From Marisa cornuarietis (lineage: Eukaryota > Mollusca > Gastropoda > Architaenioglossa > Ampullariidae): a stretch of DNA of 64,000 nucleotides. Each line of letters opens with the position of its first letter. Position 1 is the first letter of the stretch. The notes under the pieces were generated by a model. It ran no database searches, was not told the origin of the DNA, and saw only the letters and a list, made by a program, of their open reading frames with translations. Location: contig SMMW01000614.1 of NCBI GenBank assembly GCA_004794655.1, positions 3,350,501-3,414,500 of the forward strand, read 5' to 3'. The position numbers and the translations under genes are program-made. This document shows positions 13,313 through 26,200 of this stretch, piece by piece.

Positions 13313-14183
13313 AGTAAACGCACGTCCCCGATAGTTTAACTTGCAGCGCCATGGCAAGAACTCTTTAAACATTTCTTTTGCCTCCTCAGCTCCTGATTTT
13401 GTGCATAGTCGCAGCTTCCAGAAAGTAGCAACACTCCTGCAAACACGTTTTGATTTGTTTTTTCCCCTACCCCAAAAGCAATCAGGGTGATGGCCTTGAG
13501 CCATCAGCGCAGTCATCAGGCGCCCGTCGGGCAGAAATTAGTCGTAGAGCTCCTCCACGAGGCCCGACCTCCGGAGACATGTTTATGCAAACAAACTGCG
13601 CATGCGTGTTGGCAGTCTGGCCTGTAACGACCGCAGTTTTCCGCAGAACTGAGAGGGGAACCGAATTTTTAGACTTTACCTATCACCTAAATCTTTGTGT
13701 GGTGAATATAAGACAGATTCCACGTCAGCTTAAACACGTGTGGGGAACCTCATTCCGCCTCCTCCTTATATATCTAAAAATATATTTTTTTCAGGTGTGC
13801 CGTGAACAGATTTTAAGACTCCACCTATTGCAGTAAGCGGTAAACATAATTCATACTTCGCCCGACACTCTTAACCACATGGATGGTTCGTTCGACTGTA
13901 GACTAGAGGAATATAGGCTCGAGTCTGGCTGGAGCCATCGACTGGAAACCTCCCCGTGTCTGCCTGGCTAATTAATTAATTATCGCGGAGGACAGGTAGC
14001 GGAAGGGAGGATTAGGTTCCTTTTTTTATATGCCTAGACACGTTGAGCCACTTAATACGACCACAAAACTGTGCGTATAATAGCTGCTTGCAACTCCTTT
14101 TCTTTCAGTTAAAGCTGACCCTTTGCCTCCATGCGTATCGGTTAACTGAATAGCTTGCCTATCTAGGATTAAATTATGTTTTT

Positions 14184-14184
<1 letters not shown>

Positions 14185-14218
<34 letters not shown>

Positions 14219-14411
14219 GTGTAATTTATACAGCGCATAATCACGCTCACAAAGGAGCAGGCTCTCAGCGCTTACAACAAGTAGAAGACTTAGAATACGA
14301 AGGACTGAAGGAGAAACAACTATGCAGACAGGTAATGAAAGACAAACATCGAAAACTCAAAGAGGAATCAGGAAACAAACAATAAAGATGGAGAGTGTCA
14401 TAAATCTCCAG
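14185..14411 (-). mobile_element. SINE-like family C, copy 1
   Basis: On the minus strand it ends in GCGCTGTATAAATTACACGT followed by an ATT array, a typical SINE/LINE short-repeat tail. The body (GAGCAGGCTCTCAGCGCTTA on the plus strand, then AAGGACTGAAGGAGAAACAA) is shared with the copy at 62484-62672 on the opposite strand and, more distantly, with 37585-37800. No tRNA-like head was recognised. Confidence 0.65.
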
Positions 14412-14676
14412 TTGTGAATCATGTCCGATTTTTAAATATCGGGTTTCAACGGATTTTCTTACTTACAATCGCTTCCAAAGCACAGCTTCGGGCTAATTCA
14501 TGACAGCCTTCCCCCCCACCCCACCATGTTTTTTTCGGACTCTTTCGTGAAAGAAAACAAACCGACGTCGGGGACATCCCCTTTGACTCAAAAAATGTCG
14601 ATCAGTGCTGAGGTACTCATCAGTTTTGCCGACTGGCTGGACCAACCTTGATTTAAAGATTGCAATTTGTAAGAGG

Positions 14677-14678
<2 letters not shown>

Positions 14679-14729
<51 letters not shown>
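14679..14729 (+). repeat. (TG)n microsatellite
   Basis: Perfect TG array of about 25 units. Confidence 0.98.
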
Positions 14730-14732
<3 letters not shown>

Positions 14733-16818
14733 TAAAGTTTTAGTACAGCCGTTTTCAACGCAAATGACTCAGAGGGAGACTCACTCAGCTTTACAATGAT
14801 ATTCTTTTATTGTTTTACCCACAGAGATCGTTGACCTTACAGCTTCTTCCGCAGCTATTTCCATACCGAAGCATGCAATTGCCCCATGAAAACTCTATAA
14901 CTGTTCGTAATCGTATACACTGTAGCGTTTTTTTCTTCTTTTTTTCCTCTACCGTCAGTTACATTTCTTTGAGTGAACTTCCACGCGCCAAAGACCCAAA
15001 ACATTGTAACATAATATTTAATCAAGTTCCTAGCGCAATCATTGTCAAAACTCAAACGTCTTTTGACGAATTTAAATATGACTGTAACGAGTCAGTACAT
15101 ACTAGGACTTTATACTTTCACCCTGGTTTCTTTTTCTTGAAAGAAACCAAACCTTGCTTTATAAACTCCGAATGATCCTGCGTGTCAAATAACTCTGCTG
15201 GTGCCTGCGTCTTGCCGCTGCTTCATGTTGCAGGATGGAATTCAATTCGCTAGGAAAACTTCTCAGAGGAGGGGAGAGAAAAGGAGAGATAATGGCATCT
15301 TCACGCTGACCGGCGCCTAGAATACGATGTTATGACGTGATAAGCCCTCGTGCTACCTTCCAGAAAAAAAACCATTTACAAGCGGCCCCAGAAGAGCTGT
15401 GTCTCATTCTTGCTATGGTATAAAACCCATATTTTCCAGATTTGGAGGACTAACCGTAAATTTTGCCTAGAACGCTGTTTTCTTGGGGGGCCATTAAGAT
15501 CTAAGGCACACATTTGCTGAGCATTAATTCCCTGCCTTGTCATATTCCACTCGCGGGCCGATCCCACGAGTCGTTTTATTTATTTATTTATTGATACTCT
15601 GCCTACTAAAAGTATGCTTGTATTTTAACGCATTTTACTGGGGTGGAAAAAATTTCAAAAAAGAACAAAAGTATTCCAATTACGAATTTTAGTTTTGAAT
15701 TTAACAGGAATGTGTTGACTACGAAGCTGTCTACCTTCTTATTAAATTCTGTGCGTCCCGCATCCTTATAAACATGACCTGAGGTCAAGAGCACAGACGT
15801 CAGGATTGTATGTCGCTACGTCTGTGTTGCGAAGGCCTTCATCAACGGGAGAGCTGGGACCTGATGTTAATTAGGCGTGTCCGTGAACCATCTTGATCTC
15901 TGTAGGCTTTCAGCTCAAAAACAGAAGAGTGTATTCACCCAGACTTGGGAAAATAGTATCTTGTACTGAGTTCTACCCAACTCACACAATTTTTTCACCC
16001 AAGTAGTATTTTATTATATCATAGTCAAAGGGAAAGAGGAAGGGAGCGTGTGAAGATATGAGAACGATACTTGGTATATGTGTATGTATTTTCAAGTGGT
16101 CCAGAAAAGTACCAAAAGGTCTGGAGAAATAAGCCAGTATCAACTTATATATGATCTCTAAAGCATTGTGTCTGCAGTCCTTTTCTTCTGCAAATTGGAA
16201 GGCCGAAAACAACAAATCAGCCTAATTATCAATATGTGTGTGGGGGTGGATGGGTTCCGCGCGTGTAAACGCATTCATTCATTCTCTAAGGTGCGGCACC
16301 GGTCTACCGCAGAATCATTTGCTCTTCTCCCACGGGGGACAGGGGTGCGCTACCCTCAACTTTCTTAACCTTTCAACCTTTAGCAGTACAGAAACTAACT
16401 GAAAGTCTGATTGCTCGACATATTTATTGACTTTGAAAGCGAAGTTCATTTACTTATGAGATTGAGCCCACAGCTGTAGAAATGGAGTAACAGCAGGAAT
16501 TGTAAGCTAGGCTTGCAGAGAGGGAACGTCTGCTCAGAATGAATAAATTTCGAGTCCCAAGTAGACGATAGGACTCCCAAGTCGAAGGGCAAGGGCTTCA
16601 GAGATTTGATTCGGACAAATTCCATTCCTTGTTATTTTGCATAACGTGTTAAGGGAACCCTATCAGAAGTAGCATCAAAAGGAAGCAATTCGAATTTTAG
16701 ACGTAGTATCTAACCAAAGGCAGTGAATCGCTTATGACACGATGTCCTCTTACCAAGCCAATGGATGCCTCTCCGAAAAGAACCGTTTCTTATATCTGAA
16801 TGTCAAATAGAAACCTTT

Positions 16819-17021
16819 AATAATGATGATAACAAGGAGGAGGAATTGGTGTTTAACGCCGACCCAGCAACTAAAGCTATATCACGGCAAGGCAGCTAGC
16901 CCTATAAACAGATGCCACATGAAGAGAAAGAACAGCGTGCCCGAGACGAGAGCTGAACTCAGGACCGCCAACCTTCGCTATATTGGTGACAGGCGCTAAC
17001 CGTTTCGCCACCGAACCACCC
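16819..17021 (-). mobile_element. tRNA-derived SINE (minus strand)
   Basis: On the minus strand the element starts GGGTGGTTCGGTGGCGAAAC (tRNA-like 5' end). It has an A-box in GGCGAAACGGTTAGCGCC and a B-box-like GAGTTCAGCTC. The body contains GGGTCGGCGTTAAACACCAA and the tail is ATCATT-rich. This head-body-tail order is the usual SINE layout. A truncated relative lies at 42608-42722. Confidence 0.7.
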
Positions 17022-17569
17022 TAATAATCATAACAACAACACACAATACCAATACTGACATTTAATAGCAACATGCTCTTTTTTCGTGTATTCTTTTAAA
17101 AGCTTCCTCTAAGGAGTATATTACTTGCTTTAATTAAGATGTGGGTTAACCATGACAATATGGCCGAGAGAATTATACCTGACAGTTTGTTGCTCGTTTG
17201 CCTGCATAAAAACTAAATTGAATATCACGTGATGAACTAGTCCTATGGGAACCTCTGTGTTTGGATATATGGAAAATATATGCACAAGCTCTTGACGCTG
17301 AACCCACAAGTGATGCAGCCTCCACGAAGGAAACGAATATTTTGATGTGTTTTCTTTTTTCTCCTTGATAATCTCCTCTTCGTAGCTCCGGAAATGACGT
17401 GACACACGAAAGCGTAGGAAACAGCACGAAGTGACGTAGTAAGTGAATAATTAACGAGAGGAAGAGCGACTTCTAAGGTTGAAGAAATAATGGAACCTCA
17501 GGAGAGACAAATCGTGTCCCATCACGCAGAGTGAAGCTGTGTCGTGCATACTTTCTTTTCCAGCATCTC

Positions 17570-17859
17570 TTTCCAACCTCATCTCACCAGCTTTGTCACC
17601 CTTTCCTACTTCATCTCACCGTGTTTGTCGCCCTTTCCTACTTCATCTCACCGTGTTTGTCACCCTTTCCAACCTCATCTCACCAGCTTTGTCGCCCTTT
17701 CCAACCTCATCTCACCAGCTTTGTCGCCCTTTCCAACCTCATCTCACCAGATTTGTCGCCCTTTCCTACTTCATCTCACCGTGTTTGTCGCCCTTTCCTA
17801 CTTCATCTCACTGTGTTTGTCACCCTTTCCTTCCTCATCTCACCGTGTTCTTCGGTCTG
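17570..17859 (+). repeat. 32-bp minisatellite, nine copies, two interleaved subtypes
   Basis: The string ATCTCACC recurs at 17581, 17613, 17645, 17677, 17709, 17741, 17773, 17805 and 17837, exactly 32 bases apart. Two unit types are present: one with CAACCTC...CAGCTTTG and one with CTACTTC...GTGTTTG. They are arranged A-B-B-A-A-A'-B-B'-C. Because 32 is not a multiple of three and the unit lacks stops, all three plus frames are open, which creates false ORFs. Confidence 0.95.
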
Positions 17860-18433
17860 GCTATAGGATCAAAAGTGATATCTGATGGTGCTAATACCCT
17901 TGTCAAACGCATCTAGCTAAAAGACACACACACACACACACACACATCCCATGCTGCCTAGAAGAAGGCTGTGCAGACTCATTTTTCTATTGTGTTGTGC
18001 GAGTCTTCAGTTGTTCTTAAGCTGCTCTTCTTGTACTCACATTACTGTGAGAGGCGCCAGTAACCATTTTTGTGGATAGCGTAAGAACACAAATTGGATA
18101 AAGGTCTTTTCTTGTGTTTTATAGAGCATAAAATGTCCTTTTTCTCGCTCTATCCATTTATACCCTGGGGTTAAGAACACTGCAGCGGTGTCTTGTTCTG
18201 GTCCTACACTAGATCCCTCCGCATTGGCTAATGGCTCACCAAGCCACGGACTCACCGTCTTCTCGTTAAAGTAACGTTTACACACGAGAGCTCACGTTAT
18301 TTTTAACAGGCACTGTGCAAAGAGCTCTATGGAGAACCGTGTTTCTTGTACTGCAAGTTATTCGTAGAAGCTTCCTTTACTGGCGATGGTCTACTTTTGA
18401 ACTCCATAAAGACATTTTATTTTTGGTAGCTCA

Positions 18434-18652
18434 GCAGACCTGGCAAAAGCATTTGATAAAGTGGACCATAAGCGTTTGGTCATTTTAAGCTCGTCTGAAA
18501 AAATTGCGAGGAACCTCAGAAATTTTTTGATCAGGTTATCTGCAATGTATGCCAGAGACGTAGTCCTTTTTAGGTCAGAAAGTCACTTCAAGTCAACACC
18601 TTTGACAAAACCGTCACATGTACTGTCTGGTGCCTTGGAGACACATTAAAAA
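18434..18652 (+). mobile_element. LINE reverse transcriptase fragment
   Basis: From 18434 the plus strand reads ADLAKAFDKVDHKRLVILSS, matching the DLSKAFD.V.H..L block found in the palm of non-LTR reverse transcriptases. About 30 residues later LSAMYARDVV fits the usual downstream MY/LY motif. The catalytic YADD motif is not present and the frame stops at 18647, so this is a short dead fragment. It lies 1.2 kb from the minus-strand LINE remnant at 19815. Confidence 0.5.
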
Positions 18653-18762
18653 GGATGCTTATCGTTTGGTGGCGCGTTACATCTTTCAGCTTGTGCAGAA
18701 ACAAAGCCCGTGACAACGACCTCGACCAACTTGCCGCTTGAAAGACATGCATTCGTAAATGC

Positions 18763-18800
18763 GTGTGTGTGTGTGTGTGTGGTGTGCGTGTGTGTGTGTG
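18763..18800 (+). repeat. interrupted (GT)n microsatellite
   Basis: GT array broken by GGTGTGC and similar interruptions. Confidence 0.9.
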
Positions 18801-19814
18801 CTTGTGTGAATCTGGCTAGTGAGGAACTAGCCAAACATCCTATAGCTACGGCCACATCTAGTCCTCATCTATACTAATGAGCTGTGCAGAGAGGATAGCT
18901 CAGCATCCAGCTGTGACACAGCTAAGAAAATCTCTATGACATGTCGATCAGACAAAAAAACAACAACACCAAAATTTAAGAAAAATTAGATTATTTCGGT
19001 CTGGCATCCTCCGCGCGGCTGTGTAATTCAAACCCTCGGCAAGCTGTTTAACTTGTAACCACGCTTGCAGGCATGGCGTAGGCACAGCGGCGAAATCTGA
19101 TCCGTCACGATGCCAGGCAGAGACGAGCGGCAAAATGGTGGCACAAGCAGACGACAGTCGTCAAAGATAAAAACTCGCCCAGTTCAGCAGCGTGCCGATC
19201 GATGGGGAGCTGATCTGCGTTATTAGCCGCTGCACTTTGTGCGGGCAAACGTGGGTTTACATCATGCTGACAGATCAATATTCTTTTAGGGAAGTTCTCG
19301 TGGGGGACTAATTTATTGTCTTCCAGGTTTAGGTACAGTGCATGACTCCTGCATCACTAGACAGCTTCGGTTAAGAACCATTACTGTAGGGCAATCCCAT
19401 CATTTTTTTGTATTAAAAAAAAGCTTAATTATTGTAAACGAGATAGGTCTGAGTGTAGCACAACTCGGATAACGGTGCTTTTAGTTGTGGGCCACTATAC
19501 AGTCCAGCTATATTTTCCACCAGACTTGCAGAGCTTGGCGTTGGCCCAAGTGCTGGTCATAAAAAGATGACAATGGGGACTTGCCACCATCCTCAAATCA
19601 CTGCCACTACGAGGGTCTTTTTTCTCCTTCGTGTGCGATTCCACTGACAACTTCCTACGCTAAATATTGCTTTACTCCTGAAGCCGGGTGAGCAGAATGC
19701 CGCTAGGTGGGTGGCTAACGCTTCTAAAATATTTGCTGGTAACTGCTACCGACGGTACACTATGTGTAACTTATGCGTTCGTTTATCTCCAAACTGTTAC
19801 CGGTTTTAGGGGGC

Positions 19815-20075
19815 TGTGGGAGGAATACTTGGATGGACGTGGCAGCTGACAGTGTCCACCACTTTCGCTGGTCTTGGGCGGTAGTGAAAGATCCTGCAAA
19901 GGACGACCAGTCAAATTCTACTCGATCGTCAGCCAGTTCTTCCTCTGGCCACCGCGGGGTTGACCACCCTCCAAGGTACCTTGTAGGACAGTCTTCGACA
20001 AAGTGTTGTGCCAGGTCACGTGGCCAAACCAGACGAGCTTACGCCGCTTGACTGTTGCAAGAAGCGGTTCCTGAT
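19815..20075 (-). mobile_element. 3' end remnant of a non-LTR retrotransposon (minus strand)
   Basis: The minus strand from about 20075 reads TVKRRKLVWFGHVTWHNTLS, then KTVLQGTLEGGQPRGGQRKN, the C-terminal signature of many LINE ORF2 proteins. It is followed by a stop and a decayed DLSLPPKT region. It has the same FGHV..(D/N)TL block as the plus-strand remnant at 2376-2690, so both probably come from one or two related families. Confidence 0.7.
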
Positions 20076-20672
20076 ATCCATATAATCATTCTTGAAGCTA
20101 GGCCAGAACAACGCGTTTTTTATTTGCAGTGTTTTTGGTTAAATACTGGGGAAACCTTACTTTACTGCTTCTATTGCTGCGAAGATCACCTTCTGACTCT
20201 TGGGATAAGATGCGCTTCATGTGTACTGCGTGCTGTACCCTCAAGACCAACATAACATATTTTTATTGGTAGAAAATGTACTTTTCTGGATGAGTGGTGG
20301 GAATCGACATTTTTTGCAAACAACGATTACTGTGCGTTTTAGTTAAAATTCGACAGACTGTTACAATATCTCGTAGTTATTCATCTTTATCGCTCTTTCT
20401 CTCCTTCGTCTTTGTTTATTTCTTTCTTTCTCGTATAGCGTCCTGTGGAATAGCCTCCCGTCCCATTGCCAGCAGATGAACTCTCCAACAAGAATTACTA
20501 AAATACTTCTACCAGAACCTATCACCATTTTCTGAGGTCTCTTATCCAACATTGGTGAGCCTTGCACCAGGATCTGTTTTGATTTTGCACAAATATTTAA
20601 AGCTAAAAAGCGTTTGAAATATTTCCTGACTACAAAGTCGCCATGTAAATACAGGCACCAAACAGGCGTGCG

Positions 20673-20674
<2 letters not shown>

Positions 20675-20737
<63 letters not shown>
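20675..20737 (+). repeat. (CA)n(TA)n microsatellite
   Basis: About 25 CA units running into about seven TA units. Confidence 0.97.
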
Positions 20738-22815
20738 CTATATAAAAACCAGGAGAGAGAGAGATTTATCTTCACAGCTGGAATCAGAGTTCATCTGCTA
20801 GGTTAAGGTGGGTAAAGATAAGCCACAGTACACGGCATTATTAGGACAGTGCAAGTATATTTTCTTCTTAATTTTAATGTCAGATATTTTCCACTTCGAC
20901 AGATTTATTGTAGTTAAGCAAATAAAATTTGTAAAGTAATATCTGCGAGATTTCTTTCTTGAATCTCTTTCCCGTTGCTATCAAGTTTGTCGTCTTCAAG
21001 GATGTTAGGTCTGCTTTGATTGGTTGACACACCCTCTTGCCATCCCGTCGTCAGCCGTCGCAGATTTTGCCGCAGACTTGACTGAAGTAGGCTAAAATGA
21101 ACCCGAGCACACAGATGAAAGAAAGACGCTATTGAGCTCGACCCCCGAGCTGCAACAAGCTTGTGCTGATTTTCAAAGGGCTCCCTCCCTCTTACTTGCA
21201 GGGCTTCCCGTGATTGTAGGATTGCTCGTACGCTCGGTTCATAGAAGCTGAAGTGGAGAAGGCTGTTCAAACAACAAAAGCGGCCAGCAGGACAGTCGCG
21301 AACGACTTGTGGGTAATCTGGCTAAGCCACTGCATAAATACATCTGGTAAAAACCTTGTATTTCGGAAGTAGACGGTTCGAATCCTGTGGCAGAACTTAA
21401 GTATTTCTTTATGATTAATGCCTGTCCAAATTCTTGTTGCGAATGCATATCGTGTTCGTTTCTTCAGATTACTAGAATGAACAGATTGTACAAGAATAGG
21501 GAGCGTCAGCTGAAAAGAAATAATCCCAGCATGCTCTAAAACCTTAAAACATTTAGGATCAAAGGGTGGTCGCTACCCAAAAACCGCAGAGACATTAGTG
21601 GTGCGGAACAAAAAGACCTCAACGGCACTTCTGGTGTATGCCGACGAGATGCTACTTGCGCACATTTACTACACTTGCTTTCATCATCTGCAATTGTTTC
21701 TTTCATACTTACCATTATCCTATTCTACTAAAATAGAACCTTTGAAATCTTTCTTTTTTATGCTATTGTGTGCGAGAGTCAGTGCGTTCTTAGTTGACAT
21801 ATTACGATCTAGCCACGGTTATTATCCTTTTTATTATTTATACGAATTTATTTTTAATACTCATTGCCAAAGCGGTTCTTTTATTTTCTTTCTTCCTAAT
21901 GTATAGAATAAATCATTCATTGGACGAAAAGATTTAATAGCCTGTAAGTAACGACACAAAAAGCCGGAAGATCAAGAGATGGCAGAACAGGATTTAATCT
22001 TTTTTTTTTCTTTTTCGTTCTTTCTCTCATCTCATTCCCCTTTTCTCCCACCTCCCTCGTCAATGCCGGCTTAACACTTTAGATATTAGGCGGGCAGCAG
22101 TTGGAGTCCGCCTGCAGCGGAGATTTTCTCACCAAAAGAGGAGTATTTAGACCAGTCATGCGCTCGCTAAACGCATCGCCGACGATGACATTTTCACAGA
22201 TCTGAAAATAATCCCCGCATCCTCTTTAAGGGCTAACCGAGCAAAGTGACTGGACGTGTAGGAATCCGACCCCGAGGCTAGTACTTCAAAACTTAAAAAG
22301 AAAAAGACAGAAAAAGAAAGAGTTGCTGGGCACCTTTAGTTCGTGGGTAGCGTAGTTACAGCATTCAGTTTTCGGGTACCTTGTGGTCCAGATGTGAGAC
22401 GAGGCGTCGATATTTCTCTCCTCGGCTCTCCACGTCCCTTCTGGCAGTGGGTCTTGTGGTCTAACTTAAGATTGAGCAAAATTAATCGAACGGTAGAAGA
22501 GAAAGAAGTGCTCGCTTTAAATTAATTTCTGTCTTTGATTATTTGCCAAGTGACTGGAAACAATCAGTCAACCGACGTTTCCGTCGAAACCAAGAGACAG
22601 TGGACCTGCTTGGCATTCTCAAAAGCTGCATCCATTTTATCCTGCTTCAAACTCCTTTACATTTTCATTTCAGTTTTGGAACTTTTGATTTTATCTGTCT
22701 GTTATGGTTTTATATACATGTATGACATGGGGAAACAGCATTGCTGTGGTTTTCTACAGCGAGAGAAGCACAGAGGGAGAGAGAGTGTGTGTGTGTGTGT
22801 GTGGTTTTTTTTCAG

Positions 22816-23005
22816 GTAAAGAGTAAGAAGTTGCCGTATCTCGACATTACAGAGTCTGGACAATTGTTTGCTGTGCGGGTCATGCGAGGGAAGGAAGCTC
22901 ATCAACAGCTGATTCGCTGTACTTCCTTCTGTAGCACCATCTATGTCCGCCCCAGTGTAGTGCTGTACTTGCCAAATGATTTCCAGCTCATTGCGCTGGT
23001 CTAAC
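22816..23005 (+). pseudogene. unrecognised coding-like segment
   Basis: After a poly-T acceptor-like sequence (TTTTTTTTCAG ending at 22815) an open frame starts at 22816. It reads VKSKKLPYLDITESGQLFAV and later FCSTIYVRPSVVLYLPNDFQ, ending in a TAA at 23002-23004. The residue mix is protein-like and unlike the surrounding AT-rich intron. A second frame just beyond the stop stays open to 23225, compatible with a frameshifted pseudogene. I do not recognise the family. It is not part of SCYL2: joining it after exon a (phase 2) would create an immediate stop. It could be a nested gene exon, a retropseudogene, a mobile-element piece or chance. Confidence 0.3.
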
Positions 23006-23761
23006 GTGGCGCCGGAGGTGCTGGCTGCATCGAACCTCACGGCGCTGACTAGAAAGTTTGAAAACTACTCTGCAAGCCTTTCAATCCTCCAGTCGAGCTA
23101 TTTAAAGAATACACAAGAGATCGTATTGTTAAAGAACCAAGACTTTGGACGTAAATGTCAGAAATACCAAATATCAAGACGATTTGTCTCTAAAAACATG
23201 TTTAACTTGTTTAGCTTTTATATTTAATACTAGACACACACAAAGATGTTAAAGGTCATTCATACACGTGCAAATCTGAATGAAGACACCCCGAACTTTC
23301 ATTTTTAATGGACAGTTGACTTAGGTTTCGCGTTTTATTTGATAAATAATATTTTAACTATACAATCCTTTGAAAAACTGGACAGAATGTACACTGCTGT
23401 ATACTAATACAAAACGCGCGTGACAAGCACTTGATCTCACTTGGACATTCAACGGAAAGTGATGTGGTGGACAGCTTTCCACCTTTGAGCATCCTTGAGT
23501 AATACCCGTAATACTACCCGGGTTACCCAAATTGCTTCCTGGCGCAAAATCCTCCAGCTATGACTTTGTTGTCCGCCTTCGATCTGTCACTTCAGTTGAG
23601 TCCAGCGTTTTATGATTATTGTCAGTGGAGTAGATAGGGAGATACTCTTGATGTCTCATAATTTGTCGAGGTGACAGGTCGTGACGGGGGCACAGTGTTG
23701 GAAGAGAAGGGAGATATAAAACTTGCGGTGTTTGCCTTGGCCTTCTCGCATCCTCGTCCCT

Positions 23762-23767
23762 TCCTCA

Positions 23768-23802
<35 letters not shown>

Positions 23803-23803
23803 C
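23762..23803 (+). repeat. (TC)n(TA)n microsatellite
   Basis: CT array running into a TATATA array. Confidence 0.9.
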
Positions 23804-24185
23804 GCTTTCATATGATACATTCATTACAACGTTGTCCACATTTGTTTGTCGTAGTGTGTCAGTTTCTTCTGCGGAGAATTGTTTCACCTTAAAACACAGA
23901 AAATAAATATGCTCCGGAGCAAAGTACCCCTATTATTCCTTAGCATGCTATTGTTAGTACTTATATAATTGTATGCATTTACACGAACGGACGCGCATAC
24001 CTGCATAATACCATACATTCATATAGACCCTAAATATATACGATACATCCATATTTTTATATACGTGCTCACTCATTCATCCGCTTTCAAACACACACAC
24101 ACACACACATTCTCCCAGTCGCGCGCGCACACCTGCATCCTGCCACTCAGAACTCACTGCCGGGGATGCACTTCCAGCAAACTGC

Positions 24186-24296
24186 ATCTTATACAGCTCA
24201 TGCTTACAGATCGTATTAAATAGCTCGTATTTACAATTCGTATTATACAGTTCGTATTTACGACTCATATTTCATAGCTCGTGCTTACACCTCAGC
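24186..24296 (+). repeat. about 28-bp degenerate minisatellite
   Basis: Four diverged units built on ATAGCTCGTATTTACAATTC recur with a period near 28 bases (elements such as AGCTCATGCTTACA, AGCTCGTATTTACA, AGTTCGTATTTACG, AGCTCGTGCTTACA). Confidence 0.8.
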
Positions 24297-25162
24297 AATG
24301 TCTGCTCACAATGGTCCTCGATGACACCAGCATCGCGTCGATATGGCCCTGTCAATCCATCCTGTCCGCCAGTAGCTTTCTTCACCCCGGGTGGTCTAAT
24401 ACAGACAAAGAGATGCCGCGCAGGCATCGAGGGAAAGATCACGTGATGACAGCATCCTCGCTTTGCCCAGGCTCGTAGCTCGGTCTTCTTGTGACAAACG
24501 AGGACACGCTGCACTCAAAAGAATAGTTGTGGAGCTGGGAGAGACGAGATGCAGGGGTCGCCAGGCAATCTCGCAGACATTAGAAAGTACCCACTGGCGC
24601 AGAAAAATCGCGGGTAGGGGGGGGGGAGAGGAGTTGCGGGTGGAGGGAGAAGAAGCGCTGGTTGAAGCTGGTGCAGTTTCGCTTCGGTTGTCCTGCTACG
24701 ATCGAACTTTTGTTTTCTGTCGTTATTAAAAGATCGTGAAGAGGCAGCAATTTAATTGGAATGCGAGTGCGCATGGCCTGCTCCAGCAAGGTGAAAAATC
24801 GTTGGTGATTTGAGGAATGGGGAGATGGAGCGAAAGGCTTCCGAGTTTCAAAAGCGAGTGCCGAGGGGATGTAGGGAGGATAGGGGGCGGGGTGGAGTTA
24901 GGGGTGTGTTGCCTGTCAGTCCCTCTCGTGCGTGTGTGATTAAACTCGCACTCACATCGCTTCAGGTTATCGACGGCTATTGATGTTTAAGGTATTTTAT
25001 CAGGTTCTTACAGCCTGTCTGCTTTCTATCCACGTCACGGCCGACCTCTTGCAGCGGGTGCTGGACTTGTGTGCACTTACTTCCACATGCTCATGTATAC
25101 AGATGGTAATGCAGGTCTGCATTTACAAACTTGCATGAGGATGTGGTGTCCATATACACGAG

Positions 25163-25267
<105 letters not shown>

Positions 25268-25634
25268 GACGGAATTATTTGTTTTTGTTTGAATTGGCGA
25301 AACGTCTAGAATTATTATTAATATCACCATTGGTGGTAACAACCCTGGAGCCTCTTTTTAAAAGTGGAAACAAAAATGGCCTGGATCCAAACATCCTGGC
25401 TCTGCCCAACACGACTAAATTCATGTCAGAAGATCTTGCTCTGGTAAAAGAATTTTGTTGGCTTCATAGTTGTTATTTTTCATCTAAGAACGAATTTAAA
25501 AATATCTTGTTGTGTGCTTGAAAACCTGTCTTAAAAGAAGGCCACTACCTTATCACTAAAATTCGTGGCAAAAAAGTTGCATGTAAGATTCATAAGCTCT
25601 TTCTTTCTCTCTCTTTACCTTTTTTCTTCTCCCA

Positions 25635-25635
<1 letters not shown>

Positions 25636-25692
<57 letters not shown>
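25636..25692 (+). repeat. (CA)n microsatellite
   Basis: Perfect CA array, about 28 units. Confidence 0.98.
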
Positions 25693-25694
<2 letters not shown>

Positions 25695-26200
25695 TCTCTA
25701 GCTCTCCGCTCTAATGTACAAAGGGGAAAGGGTTAGAGCAGAATTAAAATGCTTTTTAATATTTTTAAGCAACGAATGATGGATATCGTATCTTTCATGC
25801 CATTATACAGTTAGAAAAGTATTTCCAGTCTTTAAATATTACCGATTGCTGCTAAATTAATGTGTTAAATTTTGTTTAATAATCATTGTTTATAATGTAA
25901 ACAAGACATATTTCTGCATCAGTCTGTTCTATACAAACCTTGACATGTTACGGTTTTGGATTGTGCGTCTAATTTTACGTGATCTTTACGCGAAAATACG
26001 TTGTTAAAGTCAAAATACTTGACATAATTTGCGATGTTTTGTACCATGGGAAACACACAATGTATGTGGTCAAATATTTAATTTTTTCATAAAATATCAT
26101 CCTGCTTTAAGATGTATTACCTGACCATATTTTTGCCAAGTTCCTTAATTCACCTACTTTTACTCTTTAACAGTTCATTGCTTGCTCCTAGCTTCGCTGC

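Noticed and set aside
13873..13990. GGCTCGAGTCTGGC as a tRNA/SINE B-box
   Set aside because: No convincing A-box and no second copy in the window.
17570..17859. Regular 32-base array as a possible CRISPR array
   Set aside because: Units are contiguous with no unique spacers, and the setting is a spliced animal gene.
17531..17916. Three overlapping open frames as a repetitive protein gene
   Set aside because: They are the same 32-base repeat read in three frames; no conserved start or domain.
21301..21400. tRNA-like sequence with a GGTTCGAATCC B-box
   Set aside because: The A-box is poor, its distance to the B-box is too long for a tRNA, and no fold or tail was clear; perhaps a decayed SINE.
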